From: JAWWPG01 sp033850885 | GTDB taxonomy: Bacteria > Actinomycetota > Actinomycetes > Propionibacteriales > Nocardioidaceae | Reading direction: 5' to 3' | DNA length: 64,000 nucleotides | Assembly (NCBI GenBank): GCA_033850885.1 | Contig: JAWWPG010000035.1 | Coordinates: forward strand, 1 to 64,000 | Shown here: in pieces, positions 1-7,445 of the stretch | How the letters are laid out: each line of letters begins with the position of its first letter | How positions within the stretch are numbered: the stretch's first letter is position 1 | Position numbers and translations under genes: made by a program | Notes under the pieces: generated by a model | Database searches by the model: none | Seen by the model: the letters and a program-made list of their open reading frames with translations, nothing else | What the model was told of the DNA's origin: nothing

Positions 1-875
1 TGGGGGCGGTAGCCCACCTCTGCCGTGTTGTGGTCGTGGGAGTCGAAGCCGAACTGGTTGTTGCCGGCGAGGTAGTCGTGGGTCGCGGGATCCGCGACCG
101 CCCACTCCAACGCCTGACCCAACGACGGCGCGAGCCCTACGCCGAGGACGCGTCGCTGGAACGTCTCCCGGTCCCGGGCGAACGGAATCTCGTGCAGCCA
201 CCGATGCGTCTCCACATCGTGGACGGCCTCGAGATAGCGGGACTCGTCACCCGAGCGCAGGGGACGCAGGACCACCCGGTCGCCGCGCAGCACCGGATGC
301 GCGAGCCAGCGGGTCTTCGGGTCACGGGCATCGGTCGAGAGCAGGGACGCGTTCCAGGAGTCGAGGAGGTTGCCTCGCTGCGGCTGTGCACAGCGAAGGG
401 ATCCCTCGAACGAGAAGCCGTTACGCCACACGACTCGCCATGACGCGAGGTTGCCGACGATGCTGCTCCAGGTCAGCCGCTGGATCAACATTTTCTCCAG
501 CGCCCAGTCCGCGACGAGACGCACTGCTGCGGTCATCACGCCATGGCCGCGCGCCAGCGGATGCAGGCCGAAGCCAACCGCTCCGATGCCGGGCGACGCG
601 ACGTTGAGGGAAACACTCCCCGCGAACCGGGTCGGCCCGGTCCCTTGGGGTGCCTCGATCGCGAACGCGCACTGGGACTCGTCAGCCCAGCCGGCCGGCC
701 GGCTCCTGACGTAGGCGACGGCATCCTCGCGCGAGTAGGGGGTCGGGACCAGCGTCCAGCGCTGCATCTCCTCGCTCTGGCACTGCTCGGTGATCGCGTC
801 GACGTCGTCAAGCCGGTGCGCCCGCAGCAGCACCCGCCCGTCACCGAGCCGTGGTACCTCTTCGGGGAACCTCAC
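1..875 (-). CDS. Double-domain GNAT acetyltransferase, C-terminus cut by window edge
   Basis: The frame is open from a GTG at 875 to the window edge, giving about 291 residues with no stop. It begins MRFPEEVPRLGDGRVLLRAH. The first GNAT domain carries the acetyl-CoA loop in HPLARGHGVM, and a second domain starts near residue 190 (LRGDRVVLRPL). It is clearly paralogous to the next gene upstream (872-2011): both have the same opening, the same NLASWRV/NLASRRV stretch and the same PKTRWL linker. The GTG overlaps the upstream stop as GTGA, so translational coupling is likely. GNAT proteins move an acetyl group from acetyl-CoA to an amine; the substrate here is unknown. The fold is well supported, and the partial status is certain. 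Confidence 0.85.
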   Translation of the reverse strand, partial: MRFPEEVPRLGDGRVLLRAHRLDDVDAITEQCQSEEMQRWTLVPTPYSREDAVAYVRSRPAGWADESQCAFAIEAPQGTGPTRFAGSVSLNVASPGIGAVGFGLHPLARGHGVMTAAVRLVADWALEKMLIQRLTWSSIVGNLASWRVVWRNGFSFEGSLRCAQPQRGNLLDSWNASLLSTDARDPKTRWLAHPVLRGDRVVLRPLRSGDESRYLEAVHDVETHRWLHEIPFARDRETFQRRVLGVGLAPSLGQALEWAVADPATHDYLAGNNQFGFDSHDHNTAEVGYRP

Positions 876-2011
876 GTTTGACGCGCCGCCCACTCATCAC
901 GGAGCAGGTCGAACACCACCATGTCGTCCACCGTCCCGTCACCGAGACGTTCCGACCCTCGTTCCCGGCCGGACTCCGTGAAGCCGTTGTTGCGGGCGAC
1001 CTGCTGGGACGCCGGATTGCTCGCTGCGGCCTTGAGGAACACCCGGTCGAGCCCGAGGCCGCCGTCCTCGATGGCGATGAACGCGTGCCGTACGACGAGT
1101 CCGACCGCCTGCGTCACCACGCCTCGTCCGCGCCCCTCCGGATGTGCCCAGTAGCCGATCTCCGCGTCGCGCAGGCCTACCCGGGGCAACCCGACCACCG
1201 CCAGCAGCGCATCGGACGCGCGGTCCGCGACCACCCACGAGACGCCCCTGCCGAGCGAAGCCTGTTCGGCGTCTCGCACCATGAACGCGCGGGCGTCGCC
1301 GGGCTGGTACGGAGACGGCAGAAACGGCAGGAAGCGGCGGCTCCGGAGGTCGCTGCAGCCCTGCACGATCCGGTCGACATCGCGCTCAGCCAGCCCCCGC
1401 AGAGTCACCGTGCTGCCCTGCACGGCGGGGGTCTCCAACCAACGAGTCTTGGGCTCCCGTCCGTCGTCCCGGTGCAGGCTCGCAACCCAGGCGTCGGGGT
1501 ACTCGCCGCGGTGGTCGAGCCAGCGCCGTACCGTCCCGCCGAACGTGAACCCGGTCTTCCACGCGACGCGGCGTGACGCGAGGTTGCCCACGTTGGCCCA
1601 CCAGATCACCGTTTCGACGTCGCGGTCCTTGAACCCCCAGTCGAGCAGCAGGTTCACCGCAGCCGTGATGACCCCGCGGCCACGGACCGCGGGATGCGCC
1701 CCGAAAGCCAGCTCGAAGCGGCCCGCGCCCTCGTCCCGCAGCGCCACGGTGCCGCTGAACCGGCGCCCGCCACCGGGGTGCGTGGACTCCACGGCGAACG
1801 CCAGCCCAGAGCCGGACTCCCACCCTGTCGGCACGTGCGACGTCAGGAAGTCCCGCGCATCGGCCAGGGAGTAGCCGAGCGGAACTGTCGTCCAGCGGAT
1901 CGAGGTCGGGTCGCTGCACTGCTCGACCACTGCATCCGCGTCCTCGATCCGGTGCGGCCGCAGGGTCACGTCGCCGTCGCTGAGAGTCGGTACGTCGTCG
2001 GGGAACGTCAT
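872..2011 (-). CDS. Double-domain GNAT N-acetyltransferase
   Basis: A 379-residue protein built from two GNAT domains, roughly residues 8-180 and 195-370. Acetyl-CoA binding loops are visible as HPAVRGRGVITA in the first domain and HPEGRGRGVVTQA in the second. It resembles the RimJ/RimL branch that acetylates N-terminal amines, but the substrate cannot be read from sequence. It lies upstream of and overlaps its paralogue by GTGA (872-875), so the two look like one transcription unit made by tandem duplication. The start is the ATG at 2011 (MTFPDDVPTL), which aligns with the start of the paralogue. Confidence 0.85.
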   Translation of the reverse strand: MTFPDDVPTLSDGDVTLRPHRIEDADAVVEQCSDPTSIRWTTVPLGYSLADARDFLTSHVPTGWESGSGLAFAVESTHPGGGRRFSGTVALRDEGAGRFELAFGAHPAVRGRGVITAAVNLLLDWGFKDRDVETVIWWANVGNLASRRVAWKTGFTFGGTVRRWLDHRGEYPDAWVASLHRDDGREPKTRWLETPAVQGSTVTLRGLAERDVDRIVQGCSDLRSRRFLPFLPSPYQPGDARAFMVRDAEQASLGRGVSWVVADRASDALLAVVGLPRVGLRDAEIGYWAHPEGRGRGVVTQAVGLVVRHAFIAIEDGGLGLDRVFLKAAASNPASQQVARNNGFTESGRERGSERLGDGTVDDMVVFDLLRDEWAARQT

Positions 2012-2071
2012 CAGCCAACACTGTCGGGTCGCCTCGCTCCGCTCAAGCCGTTAAACGCAACCCCGTCCCGA

Positions 2072-2077
2072 TACGCT
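2072..2077 (+). promoter_or_regulatory. Candidate -10 box (TACGCT) for the 2086 mini-ORF and CNNM gene
   Basis: TACGCT ends 8 nt before an ATG at 2086. This matches the short -10-to-start spacing seen at many other genes in the window. No convincing -35 was found. Confidence 0.4.
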
Positions 2078-2085
2078 GGGCCGCT

Positions 2086-2109
2086 ATGGACCATCCGGTG
2101 TCGCGATGA
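2086..2109 (+). CDS. Possible 7-codon leader ORF (MDHPVSR) coupled to the CNNM gene
   Basis: An ATG at 2086 opens a 7-codon frame whose TGA (2107-2109) overlaps the ATG of the membrane protein gene as ATGA. A TACGCT hexamer sits 8 nt upstream, the spacing expected for a leaderless start. Ribosomes finishing this mini-ORF would be placed on the 2106 start, which has no clear Shine-Dalgarno sequence. Such a short frame could arise by chance, so this is only a proposal. Confidence 0.3.
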   Translation: MDHPVSR

Positions 2110-3425
2110 AGGCGATCGGCCTCGACATCCTCCTGGTGCTGGCCTTCATCTTGATCAGCGGCTACTTCGTGATCGCCGAGATGTCGCTGGTCTCGGTCAG
2201 GGACAGCCAGGCCAGGGGACTCGCGAGTCGCGGGCGTCGTGGTCGTGCGGTCGCGAAGCTCAACTCGGACCCGAACCGCTTCCTCGCGAGCGTCCAGGTC
2301 GGCGTCACCCTGGCGGGGTTCTTCTCGGCCGCCTTCGGCGGTGCGACGCTCGCCAAGAAGCTGGCTCCGGTCCTCCAGCGCTGGGGGCTCTCGAGCGGCG
2401 CCGCCGATGCCGTCGCGCTGATCCTGATCACGCTGGCGATCTCGTACGTCTCCCTGGTCATCGGTGAGCTCACGCCGAAGCGGCTCGCGCTGCAACGGGC
2501 CGAGTCGATCGCCCTGAGCGTGGCCCCCACGGTCGACCGGATCGCCAAGCTTGCCCGGCCGGTGATCTGGCTGCTCTCGAACTCCACGAACATCGTCGTA
2601 CGCCTGGTCGGCGGCGACCCGTACGCCAACCGGGAGCAGATCACCAACGCAGAGATCCGCGAGATGGTGTCCGGGTCCAAGACCCTGGGGGCCGAGGAGA
2701 GGCAGATCGTCGAGGACGTCTTCGAGGCGGGTGAGCGACAGATCCGGGAGGTGATGGTCCCTCGGACGGAGGTCGACTTCATCGACGGCGAGACGCCCGC
2801 TTACAAGGCGGCCAAGGAGGCGCTGGAAAGGCCGCACTCCCGCTATCCCGTGATCGGTGAGTCGTCCGACGACGTACTCGGCTTCGTTCACGTGCGTGAC
2901 CTGCTCGACCCGAACGTCTCGGGGCGCTCCGTCAGGGTCAAGGACATCGTCCGGGACGTCCTGATGCTTCCGGACACGCGGCGGATCCTGTCGGCGCTGT
3001 CCGACATGCGGCGTGAGGGCGCACATATCGCAATCGTCGTCGACGAGTACGGCGGAACCGCGGGCATCATCACGATGGAGGACGTGGTCGAGGAGCTCGT
3101 CGGTGACATCCGCGACGAGTACGACGTGGACGAGCCCGAGACTACGAAGTCTCTGACCGGGGAGTTCGAGGTCGACGGGTTGCTCAACCTCGACGACTTC
3201 GAGGAGGACACCGGCCTGACGCTTCCGGACGGTCCGTACGAGACTGTCGCGGGATTCATCACGCAACAGCTCGGGCACCTGCCTCAGCTCGGCGAGACCG
3301 TGCCGGTCAACGACCACCTGCTGACGGTGGTCGAGCTGGACGGCCGCCGCATCGCGAGGGTCAAGGTGACCGCCGCCCCCGCCGCCCCCGCTGGCCAGCC
3401 GACCACCGCCACCCCTCCTCGTTGA
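2106..3425 (+). CDS. CNNM/CBS-domain membrane protein (HlyC/CorC, TlyC-like)
   Basis: A 439-residue protein with the family layout. An N-terminal CNNM (DUF21) membrane domain spans about residues 1-175, with a hydrophobic first segment (ILLVLAFILISGYFVIAEMS). A pair of CBS domains follows at about 195-320 (REVMVPRTEVDFI and the second repeat with HIAIVVDEYGGTAGI). A CorC/HlyC C-terminal domain follows. The family is linked to Mg2+ or Co2+ homeostasis, although older annotation calls it haemolysin. The start at 2106 overlaps a possible 7-codon leader. The TGA stop (3423-3425) lies inside the first unit of a 22-bp repeat cluster, so the repeat supplies the stop codon. Confidence 0.9.
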   Translation: MKAIGLDILLVLAFILISGYFVIAEMSLVSVRDSQARGLASRGRRGRAVAKLNSDPNRFLASVQVGVTLAGFFSAAFGGATLAKKLAPVLQRWGLSSGAADAVALILITLAISYVSLVIGELTPKRLALQRAESIALSVAPTVDRIAKLARPVIWLLSNSTNIVVRLVGGDPYANREQITNAEIREMVSGSKTLGAEERQIVEDVFEAGERQIREVMVPRTEVDFIDGETPAYKAAKEALERPHSRYPVIGESSDDVLGFVHVRDLLDPNVSGRSVRVKDIVRDVLMLPDTRRILSALSDMRREGAHIAIVVDEYGGTAGIITMEDVVEELVGDIRDEYDVDEPETTKSLTGEFEVDGLLNLDDFEEDTGLTLPDGPYETVAGFITQQLGHLPQLGETVPVNDHLLTVVELDGRRIARVKVTAAPAAPAGQPTTATPPR

Positions 3426-3537
3426 CCCGTCGCAAAGTTGCCGTCGACCCGTCGGAAAATTGCCGTCGACCCGTCGGAAAATTGCCGTCGCACTCCAACT
3501 TTGTGACGGCTCAACCCCAAGTTTGTGACGGCTCAAC
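3421..3537 (+). repeat. 22-bp repeat cluster, locus A: three direct and two inverted units
   Basis: Three contiguous 22-bp units (3421-3442, 3443-3464, 3465-3486) share GTyGACCCGTCG followed by AAAnTTGCC. After a short gap come two units in the opposite orientation (3495-3515 and 3516-3537, reading TTTGTGACGGCTCAAC). The same unit recurs at 39390-39613. The head-to-head layout allows a hairpin in DNA or RNA. There are no spacers, so it is not a CRISPR array. It overlaps the stop codon of the CNNM gene and ends 46 bp before the trpS start. Confidence 0.9.
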
Positions 3538-3570
3538 CGAGACAGGGGGGACCGGGCGCCGGCGCTTTGA

Positions 3571-3576
3571 CACAAT
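3571..3576 (+). promoter_or_regulatory. Candidate trpS -10 box (CACAAT)
   Basis: CACAAT ends 7 nt before the ATG at 3584, so the trpS mRNA may begin at or next to the start codon. This supports the 3584 start over upstream in-frame codons inside the repeat cluster. Confidence 0.4.
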
Positions 3577-3583
3577 GGCGCCC

Positions 3584-4675
3584 ATGTCGCCAGTCCCTCC
3601 ACCGCCATACCCGACGGGCGGTGATGCGGTTGCCTCGAGCCACTCGGCTGCACCCGCGCCCGCGCCCGCCTCCGTTCGACCGCGGGTGCTGTCGGGCATC
3701 CAGCCCACCGCCGACTCCTTCCATCTCGGCAACTATCTCGGTGCGCTGCGGCAGTGGGTGTCGCTCCAGTTCGACCATGAGGCCTTCTACTGCATCGTCG
3801 ACCTGCATGCGATCACCGTCGAGCAGGACCCCGATGTGCTGCGCAGCCGGTGTCTGGTCGCAGTGGCTCAGCTGATGGCGATGGGGCTCGATCCCAACCA
3901 GTGCACGCTCTTCATCCAGTCCCACGTGCCCGAGCACGCCCAGCTCGCCTGGGTGCTCGGATGCATCACGGGGTTCGGTGAGGCCGCGCGGATGACGCAG
4001 TTCAAGGACAAGTCGGCGAAGGGCGGACAGGAACGCGCGACCGTCGGTCTGTTCACCTATCCCGTCCTGCAGGCCGCCGACATCCTGCTCTACCAGGCCA
4101 ACCAGGTTCCTGTCGGCGAGGACCAGCGCCAGCACCTCGAGCTGACCCGCGACCTCGCCGGTCGCTTCAACCACCGCTTCGGGGACACGTTCGTGCTGCC
4201 CTCGCCGTACATCCTCAAGGAGACGGCCAAGGTAGCCGACCTGCAAGACCCGACCGCGAAGATGAGCAAGAGCGCATCGTCCCCGGCCGGCATCGTGGAG
4301 CTCCTCGACGAGCCCGCCAGGTCGGGGAAGAAGATCCGCTCCGCCGTCACCGACTCCGGGCGTGAGGTCCGCTTCGACGAGGCCGAGAAGCCAGGAGTCT
4401 CCAACCTGCTGACGATCTTCGCTGCCCTCAGCGGGCGGTCGATCACCGACATCGCCACCGACTACGACGGCCGCGGCTACGGGGACCTCAAGAAGGATCT
4501 CGCCGAGCTCGTGGAGGATTTCGTGACGCCGTTGCGGGCCCGTACCCTCGAGCTGCTCGACGACCTCACCGAGCTCACTGCCATCCTCGCCGAAGGGGCT
4601 GCCCGGGCGCGGGAGATAGCCGGCACGACGCTCGCCCAGGTCTACGAAAGGGTGGGCTTCGTCCCGGCGCTCTGA
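3584..4675 (+). CDS. trpS: Tryptophanyl-tRNA synthetase
   Basis: Class I aminoacyl-tRNA synthetase that charges tRNA-Trp. From the ATG at 3584 it has 363 residues, close to the family's 330-350 plus a Pro/Ala-rich N-terminal extension of about 30 residues. The ATP-binding HIGH-type motif appears as FHLGN (in GIQPTADSFHLGNYLGAL), and the KMSKS loop is intact (AKMSKSASS). The frame is open further upstream, but that stretch translates the 22-bp repeats. A candidate -10 box 7 nt before 3584 favours this start. Confidence 0.95.
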   Translation: MSPVPPPPYPTGGDAVASSHSAAPAPAPASVRPRVLSGIQPTADSFHLGNYLGALRQWVSLQFDHEAFYCIVDLHAITVEQDPDVLRSRCLVAVAQLMAMGLDPNQCTLFIQSHVPEHAQLAWVLGCITGFGEAARMTQFKDKSAKGGQERATVGLFTYPVLQAADILLYQANQVPVGEDQRQHLELTRDLAGRFNHRFGDTFVLPSPYILKETAKVADLQDPTAKMSKSASSPAGIVELLDEPARSGKKIRSAVTDSGREVRFDEAEKPGVSNLLTIFAALSGRSITDIATDYDGRGYGDLKKDLAELVEDFVTPLRARTLELLDDLTELTAILAEGAARAREIAGTTLAQVYERVGFVPAL

Positions 4676-4707
4676 ACCCGCCGCCGAGACCACCTCTCCG
4701 CGAGGTC

Positions 4708-4713
4708 TACTCT
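4708..4713 (+). promoter_or_regulatory. Candidate -10 box (TACTCT) for the 2H phosphoesterase gene
   Basis: TACTCT ends 7 nt before the GTG at 4721, the leaderless-type spacing repeated elsewhere in the window. Confidence 0.4.
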
Positions 4714-4720
4714 CGGTCGG

Positions 4721-5236
4721 GTGACCACGATCGGCGTCGCGATTGCGGTGCCCGAGCCGTGGGCAGGAGAGCTGCAGCGCTACCGCGCGTCGTTCGGTGA
4801 CCCGCTTGCCGATGCGATCCCTACCCACGTGACGCTGGTTCCGCCCGTCCGGGTCGCTGACGACATCGACAAGGTCGAACGACACCTTGCCGACGTGGCG
4901 GCCGCGACGCCACGCTTCCCGCTACGCCTTCGGGGTACGGCGACCTTCCGCCCCGTCTCTCCTGTCGTGTTCATCGCGTTGGCCGAAGGGATCTCCTCAT
5001 GCGAGATGCTTGCCGGTGCGATCCGAAAGGGGCCGCTGGCCTACGACCCGGCGTTTCCCTACCACCCGCATGTGACCGTGGCCCACGACCTCGACGACGC
5101 CGCTCTCGACCTGGCGTTCGACAAGCTTGCCGACTACAGCTGCTCCTTCGACGTGACCGCGTTTCACCTGTACGTGCACGGGTCTGACGGCGTGTGGCGG
5201 CCGGCCCGCACGTTTGCGTTGGCGCCATCAACCTGA
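4721..5236 (+). CDS. 2'-5' RNA ligase / 2H phosphoesterase family protein
   Basis: A 171-residue protein with the two HxTx motifs that define the 2H superfamily: HVTL in PTHVTLVPP near residue 36 and HVTV in HPHVTVAHD near residue 123. Members act on 2'-5' linkages or cyclic phosphates of RNA or nucleotides; the actual substrate is unknown. It starts at GTG 4721, 45 bp after trpS, on the same strand and with its own possible -10 box. In actinobacteria the family is common beside trpS, which is consistent but not decisive. Confidence 0.85.
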   Translation: MTTIGVAIAVPEPWAGELQRYRASFGDPLADAIPTHVTLVPPVRVADDIDKVERHLADVAAATPRFPLRLRGTATFRPVSPVVFIALAEGISSCEMLAGAIRKGPLAYDPAFPYHPHVTVAHDLDDAALDLAFDKLADYSCSFDVTAFHLYVHGSDGVWRPARTFALAPST

Positions 5237-5261
5237 GCGTGCGCCGTTCCCGTGGCCAGGG

Positions 5262-5267
5262 TATGAA
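5262..5267 (+). promoter_or_regulatory. Candidate -10 box (TATGAA) for the BrkB-like gene
   Basis: TATGAA ends 7 nt before the ATG at 5275. It is part of the recurrent short-spacing pattern. Confidence 0.35.
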
Positions 5268-5274
5268 GTAGCCC

Positions 5275-6384
5275 ATGGCAGACGAGAGGCCGGGGGTCGT
5301 CGGCAAGGCCAAGGCAGCGCTGGCCGCCGCGCGTCGCCGATCGCTGTTCCTCGACCATACGATGAACACGCTGAAGCACTACAGCAATGTGCAGGGCGGC
5401 ATGCTCGCCGGAGCGATCACCTACTTCGGCTTCCTGTCCTTCTTCCCGATCCTCGCGCTGGCCTTCAGCGTGATCGGCTACGTGGCGAAGGCCTACCCGA
5501 GCGCCGAGAGCAACCTGGTCAGCGCCATCCAGCAGGTGTTCCCGGGGATCGTCACCCTCCACGGCGGGCACAACACGATCAGCATGGACCAGATCAAGAA
5601 CGCCAAGGCGGTCACCGGGATCATCGGCTTCGTCGGTGTGCTCTACTCGGGGCTCGGCTGGATGTCGGGACTGCGCCAGGGCCTACAGGCCGTCTTCCAG
5701 GTCCCGCCCAGCAAGAAGTTCAGCTTCGTCGTCGGAAAGATCGTCGACCTGGTCGGACTCGCCCTCATCGGCTCCGTGCTGGTGATCTCGGTAGGAACTT
5801 CCGGCGCGCTCAAGGGGCTGACGAACAAGCTGATCTCCTGGCTCAACCTTTCCGGCTCCGTGGTCGGCACGCCCCTGGTATGGGCGGTCGGAATCCTGCT
5901 CGGACTCGCGTCGAGCACGGTCCTCTTCTTCGTGATGTACCGCCTGCTCGGCGCTCCCGACATCGATGCCAAGCCGCTCTGGCAGGGCGCGCTGCTGGGG
6001 GCGGTCGGGTTCGAGCTGCTGAAGCTCCTCGTCGTCAACGTCCTCGGGGCGGTCGGTGGATCGCCCTTCGCGCCGTTGGCGATCGCGATCACGCTGGTGG
6101 TGTGGATCAACTACTTCTCCCGCCTGGTCATCTACGGCGCGTCCTGGGCGATGACCTCGGGGCTGTCAGCGCAGGCGCTGGCCCTGCGAGCCGCGCGCAT
6201 GCTGGAGGCTGAGCAGGCCGCCGAGGCCGGCGCGGCGTCGGCCACGCCGGTAGGCGCCAAGCCTGCGTCGGCTCTGACCGGTGGTGTCGGTGCGACACTG
6301 GCCCACCGCTTCGATCCCGGCAGCGCCATCGCCGGCGCAGCCGCGGGTGCCCTCGCCGCGCTGATGTTCTGGCGCCAGCAGTAG
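5275..6384 (+). CDS. YihY/BrkB family integral membrane protein
   Basis: A 369-residue polytopic membrane protein. After a short basic N-terminus comes the family hallmark region GGMLAGAITYFGFLSFFPIL, followed by further hydrophobic segments and a C-terminal Ala-rich tail from about residue 300. The family (formerly called ribonuclease BN in error) has unclear function, possibly transport or envelope related. The last residues (AIAGAAAGALAALMFW) could form another membrane helix. It is adjacent to, but probably not co-transcribed with, the downstream dehydratase, which has its own -10 candidate. Confidence 0.85.
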   Translation: MADERPGVVGKAKAALAAARRRSLFLDHTMNTLKHYSNVQGGMLAGAITYFGFLSFFPILALAFSVIGYVAKAYPSAESNLVSAIQQVFPGIVTLHGGHNTISMDQIKNAKAVTGIIGFVGVLYSGLGWMSGLRQGLQAVFQVPPSKKFSFVVGKIVDLVGLALIGSVLVISVGTSGALKGLTNKLISWLNLSGSVVGTPLVWAVGILLGLASSTVLFFVMYRLLGAPDIDAKPLWQGALLGAVGFELLKLLVVNVLGAVGGSPFAPLAIAITLVVWINYFSRLVIYGASWAMTSGLSAQALALRAARMLEAEQAAEAGAASATPVGAKPASALTGGVGATLAHRFDPGSAIAGAAAGALAALMFWRQQ

Positions 6385-6403
6385 CCGGTCGAACGCCGTC
6401 GGC

Positions 6404-6409
6404 GACAAT
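6404..6409 (+). promoter_or_regulatory. Candidate -10 box (GACAAT) favouring the GTG start at 6417
   Basis: GACAAT ends 7 nt before GTG 6417 and overlaps the ATG at 6408. If this is the promoter, an mRNA starting near 6416 would lack the 6408 ATG. Confidence 0.35.
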
Positions 6410-6416
6410 GGCCGAC

Positions 6417-7367
6417 GTGACCCTTTCCGCCACGAATCGCAAACCCGGGCGCGCAGACGTCGAAGCCGCATACCCGCGGATCGAGGGCGCGGTTCGCCGT
6501 ACCCCTGTCCTCGACCTCGGCGGGCTGCCCGGTGTGGATGCGCGCGTCGTGCTGAAGCTCGAGCTCACGCAGCACACCGGGTCGTTCAAGGCACGCGGCG
6601 CGCTCAACAACGTGTTGTCGCTGGACGGCTCCGCGACAGGCGTGTGCGCCGCCTCGGGAGGCAACCACGCCGCAGCAGTCGCCTGGGCGGCTCAGAAGGT
6701 GGGCGTCACCGCCGACGTGTTCGTACCGAGGACGGCGACGCCGGCCAAGATCGCGCGCATCCAGGAGTACGGCGGACGGGTGCACCCGGTCGACGGGTTC
6801 GTCAAGGAGGCGCTCGAGGAGTGCGCCGACTTCTCCACCGACGAGAACGTCCCGCAGATCCATCCCTATGACACGTTCGAGACGGTGTCAGGCGCGGGCA
6901 CCGTCGGTCTGGAGGTCGCCGAGCAGGTGCCGGCCGCCTCGCTGGTCGTTCTGCCGTGCGGTGGCGGAGGCCTGTTCGCCGGTACGGCAACCGCGCTCAC
7001 CGGACGCAACATGCGAGTGCAGCCGGTTGAGCCGGAGATGTGTCCCGCCCTTGCTGACGCGCTGGCGGCCGGAGGCCCGGTTGAGGTCGCCGTGGGTGGG
7101 GTGGCCAGTGATGCGCTGGGCGCAGCCCGGGTTGGCGAGATCGCGTACCAGGTGGCCGTCGACACGTCGGTGCTGCCGGTGCTCGTGAGCGAGTCGGAGA
7201 TCCTCGAGGCGCGCCGTCTGCTGTGGAGCACCGCGCGGGTGCTTGCCGAGCCAGGCGCCTGCGTTGCGCTCGCGGCGGTCGCGACCGGCCGGGTCGCCGC
7301 GGAGGTACCGGCGGGGGAGACCGTGGTCGTGGTCGTCTCCGGAGGGAACAACGAGACGATTCCCTGA
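6417..7367 (+). CDS. PLP-dependent threonine/serine dehydratase-like enzyme
   Basis: A 316-residue fold-type II PLP enzyme. The Schiff-base lysine lies in GSFKARGA, the phosphate/substrate loop in SGGNHAAA, and the cofactor-phosphate glycine loop in PCGGGGLFAG. This is the catabolic threonine/serine dehydratase or racemase-like layout, without a C-terminal ACT domain. It probably deaminates threonine or serine to a 2-oxo acid; a serine racemase-type activity cannot be excluded. I prefer GTG 6417 because a -10-like GACAAT ends 7 nt before it. The alternative is ATG 6408, which adds three residues. Confidence 0.85.
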   Translation: MTLSATNRKPGRADVEAAYPRIEGAVRRTPVLDLGGLPGVDARVVLKLELTQHTGSFKARGALNNVLSLDGSATGVCAASGGNHAAAVAWAAQKVGVTADVFVPRTATPAKIARIQEYGGRVHPVDGFVKEALEECADFSTDENVPQIHPYDTFETVSGAGTVGLEVAEQVPAASLVVLPCGGGGLFAGTATALTGRNMRVQPVEPEMCPALADALAAGGPVEVAVGGVASDALGAARVGEIAYQVAVDTSVLPVLVSESEILEARRLLWSTARVLAEPGACVALAAVATGRVAAEVPAGETVVVVVSGGNNETIP

Positions 7368-7432
7368 CCTGGCACCCAGCGGGGGGTGCCGGCTGCGTCC
7401 GTCTCACGGTGCAGTTCCGGCTGCGCTCGCCG

Positions 7433-7438
7433 TACTCT
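7433..7438 (+). promoter_or_regulatory. Candidate -10 box (TACTCT) for the acyl-CoA mutase gene
   Basis: TACTCT ends 7 nt before ATG 7446, consistent with a leaderless transcript. Confidence 0.4.
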
Positions 7439-7445
7439 TGCGCCC

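Noticed and set aside
3421..3537. CRISPR-like array
   Set aside because: The 22-bp units are contiguous with no unique spacers and change orientation halfway. No cas gene is present.
2043..3653. A 536-codon minus-strand open frame opposite the CNNM gene
   Set aside because: It has no domain motifs and the Asp/His/Arg/Val-rich composition of an antisense shadow in high-GC DNA, and it runs through the repeat cluster. The plus-strand gene has clear family motifs.
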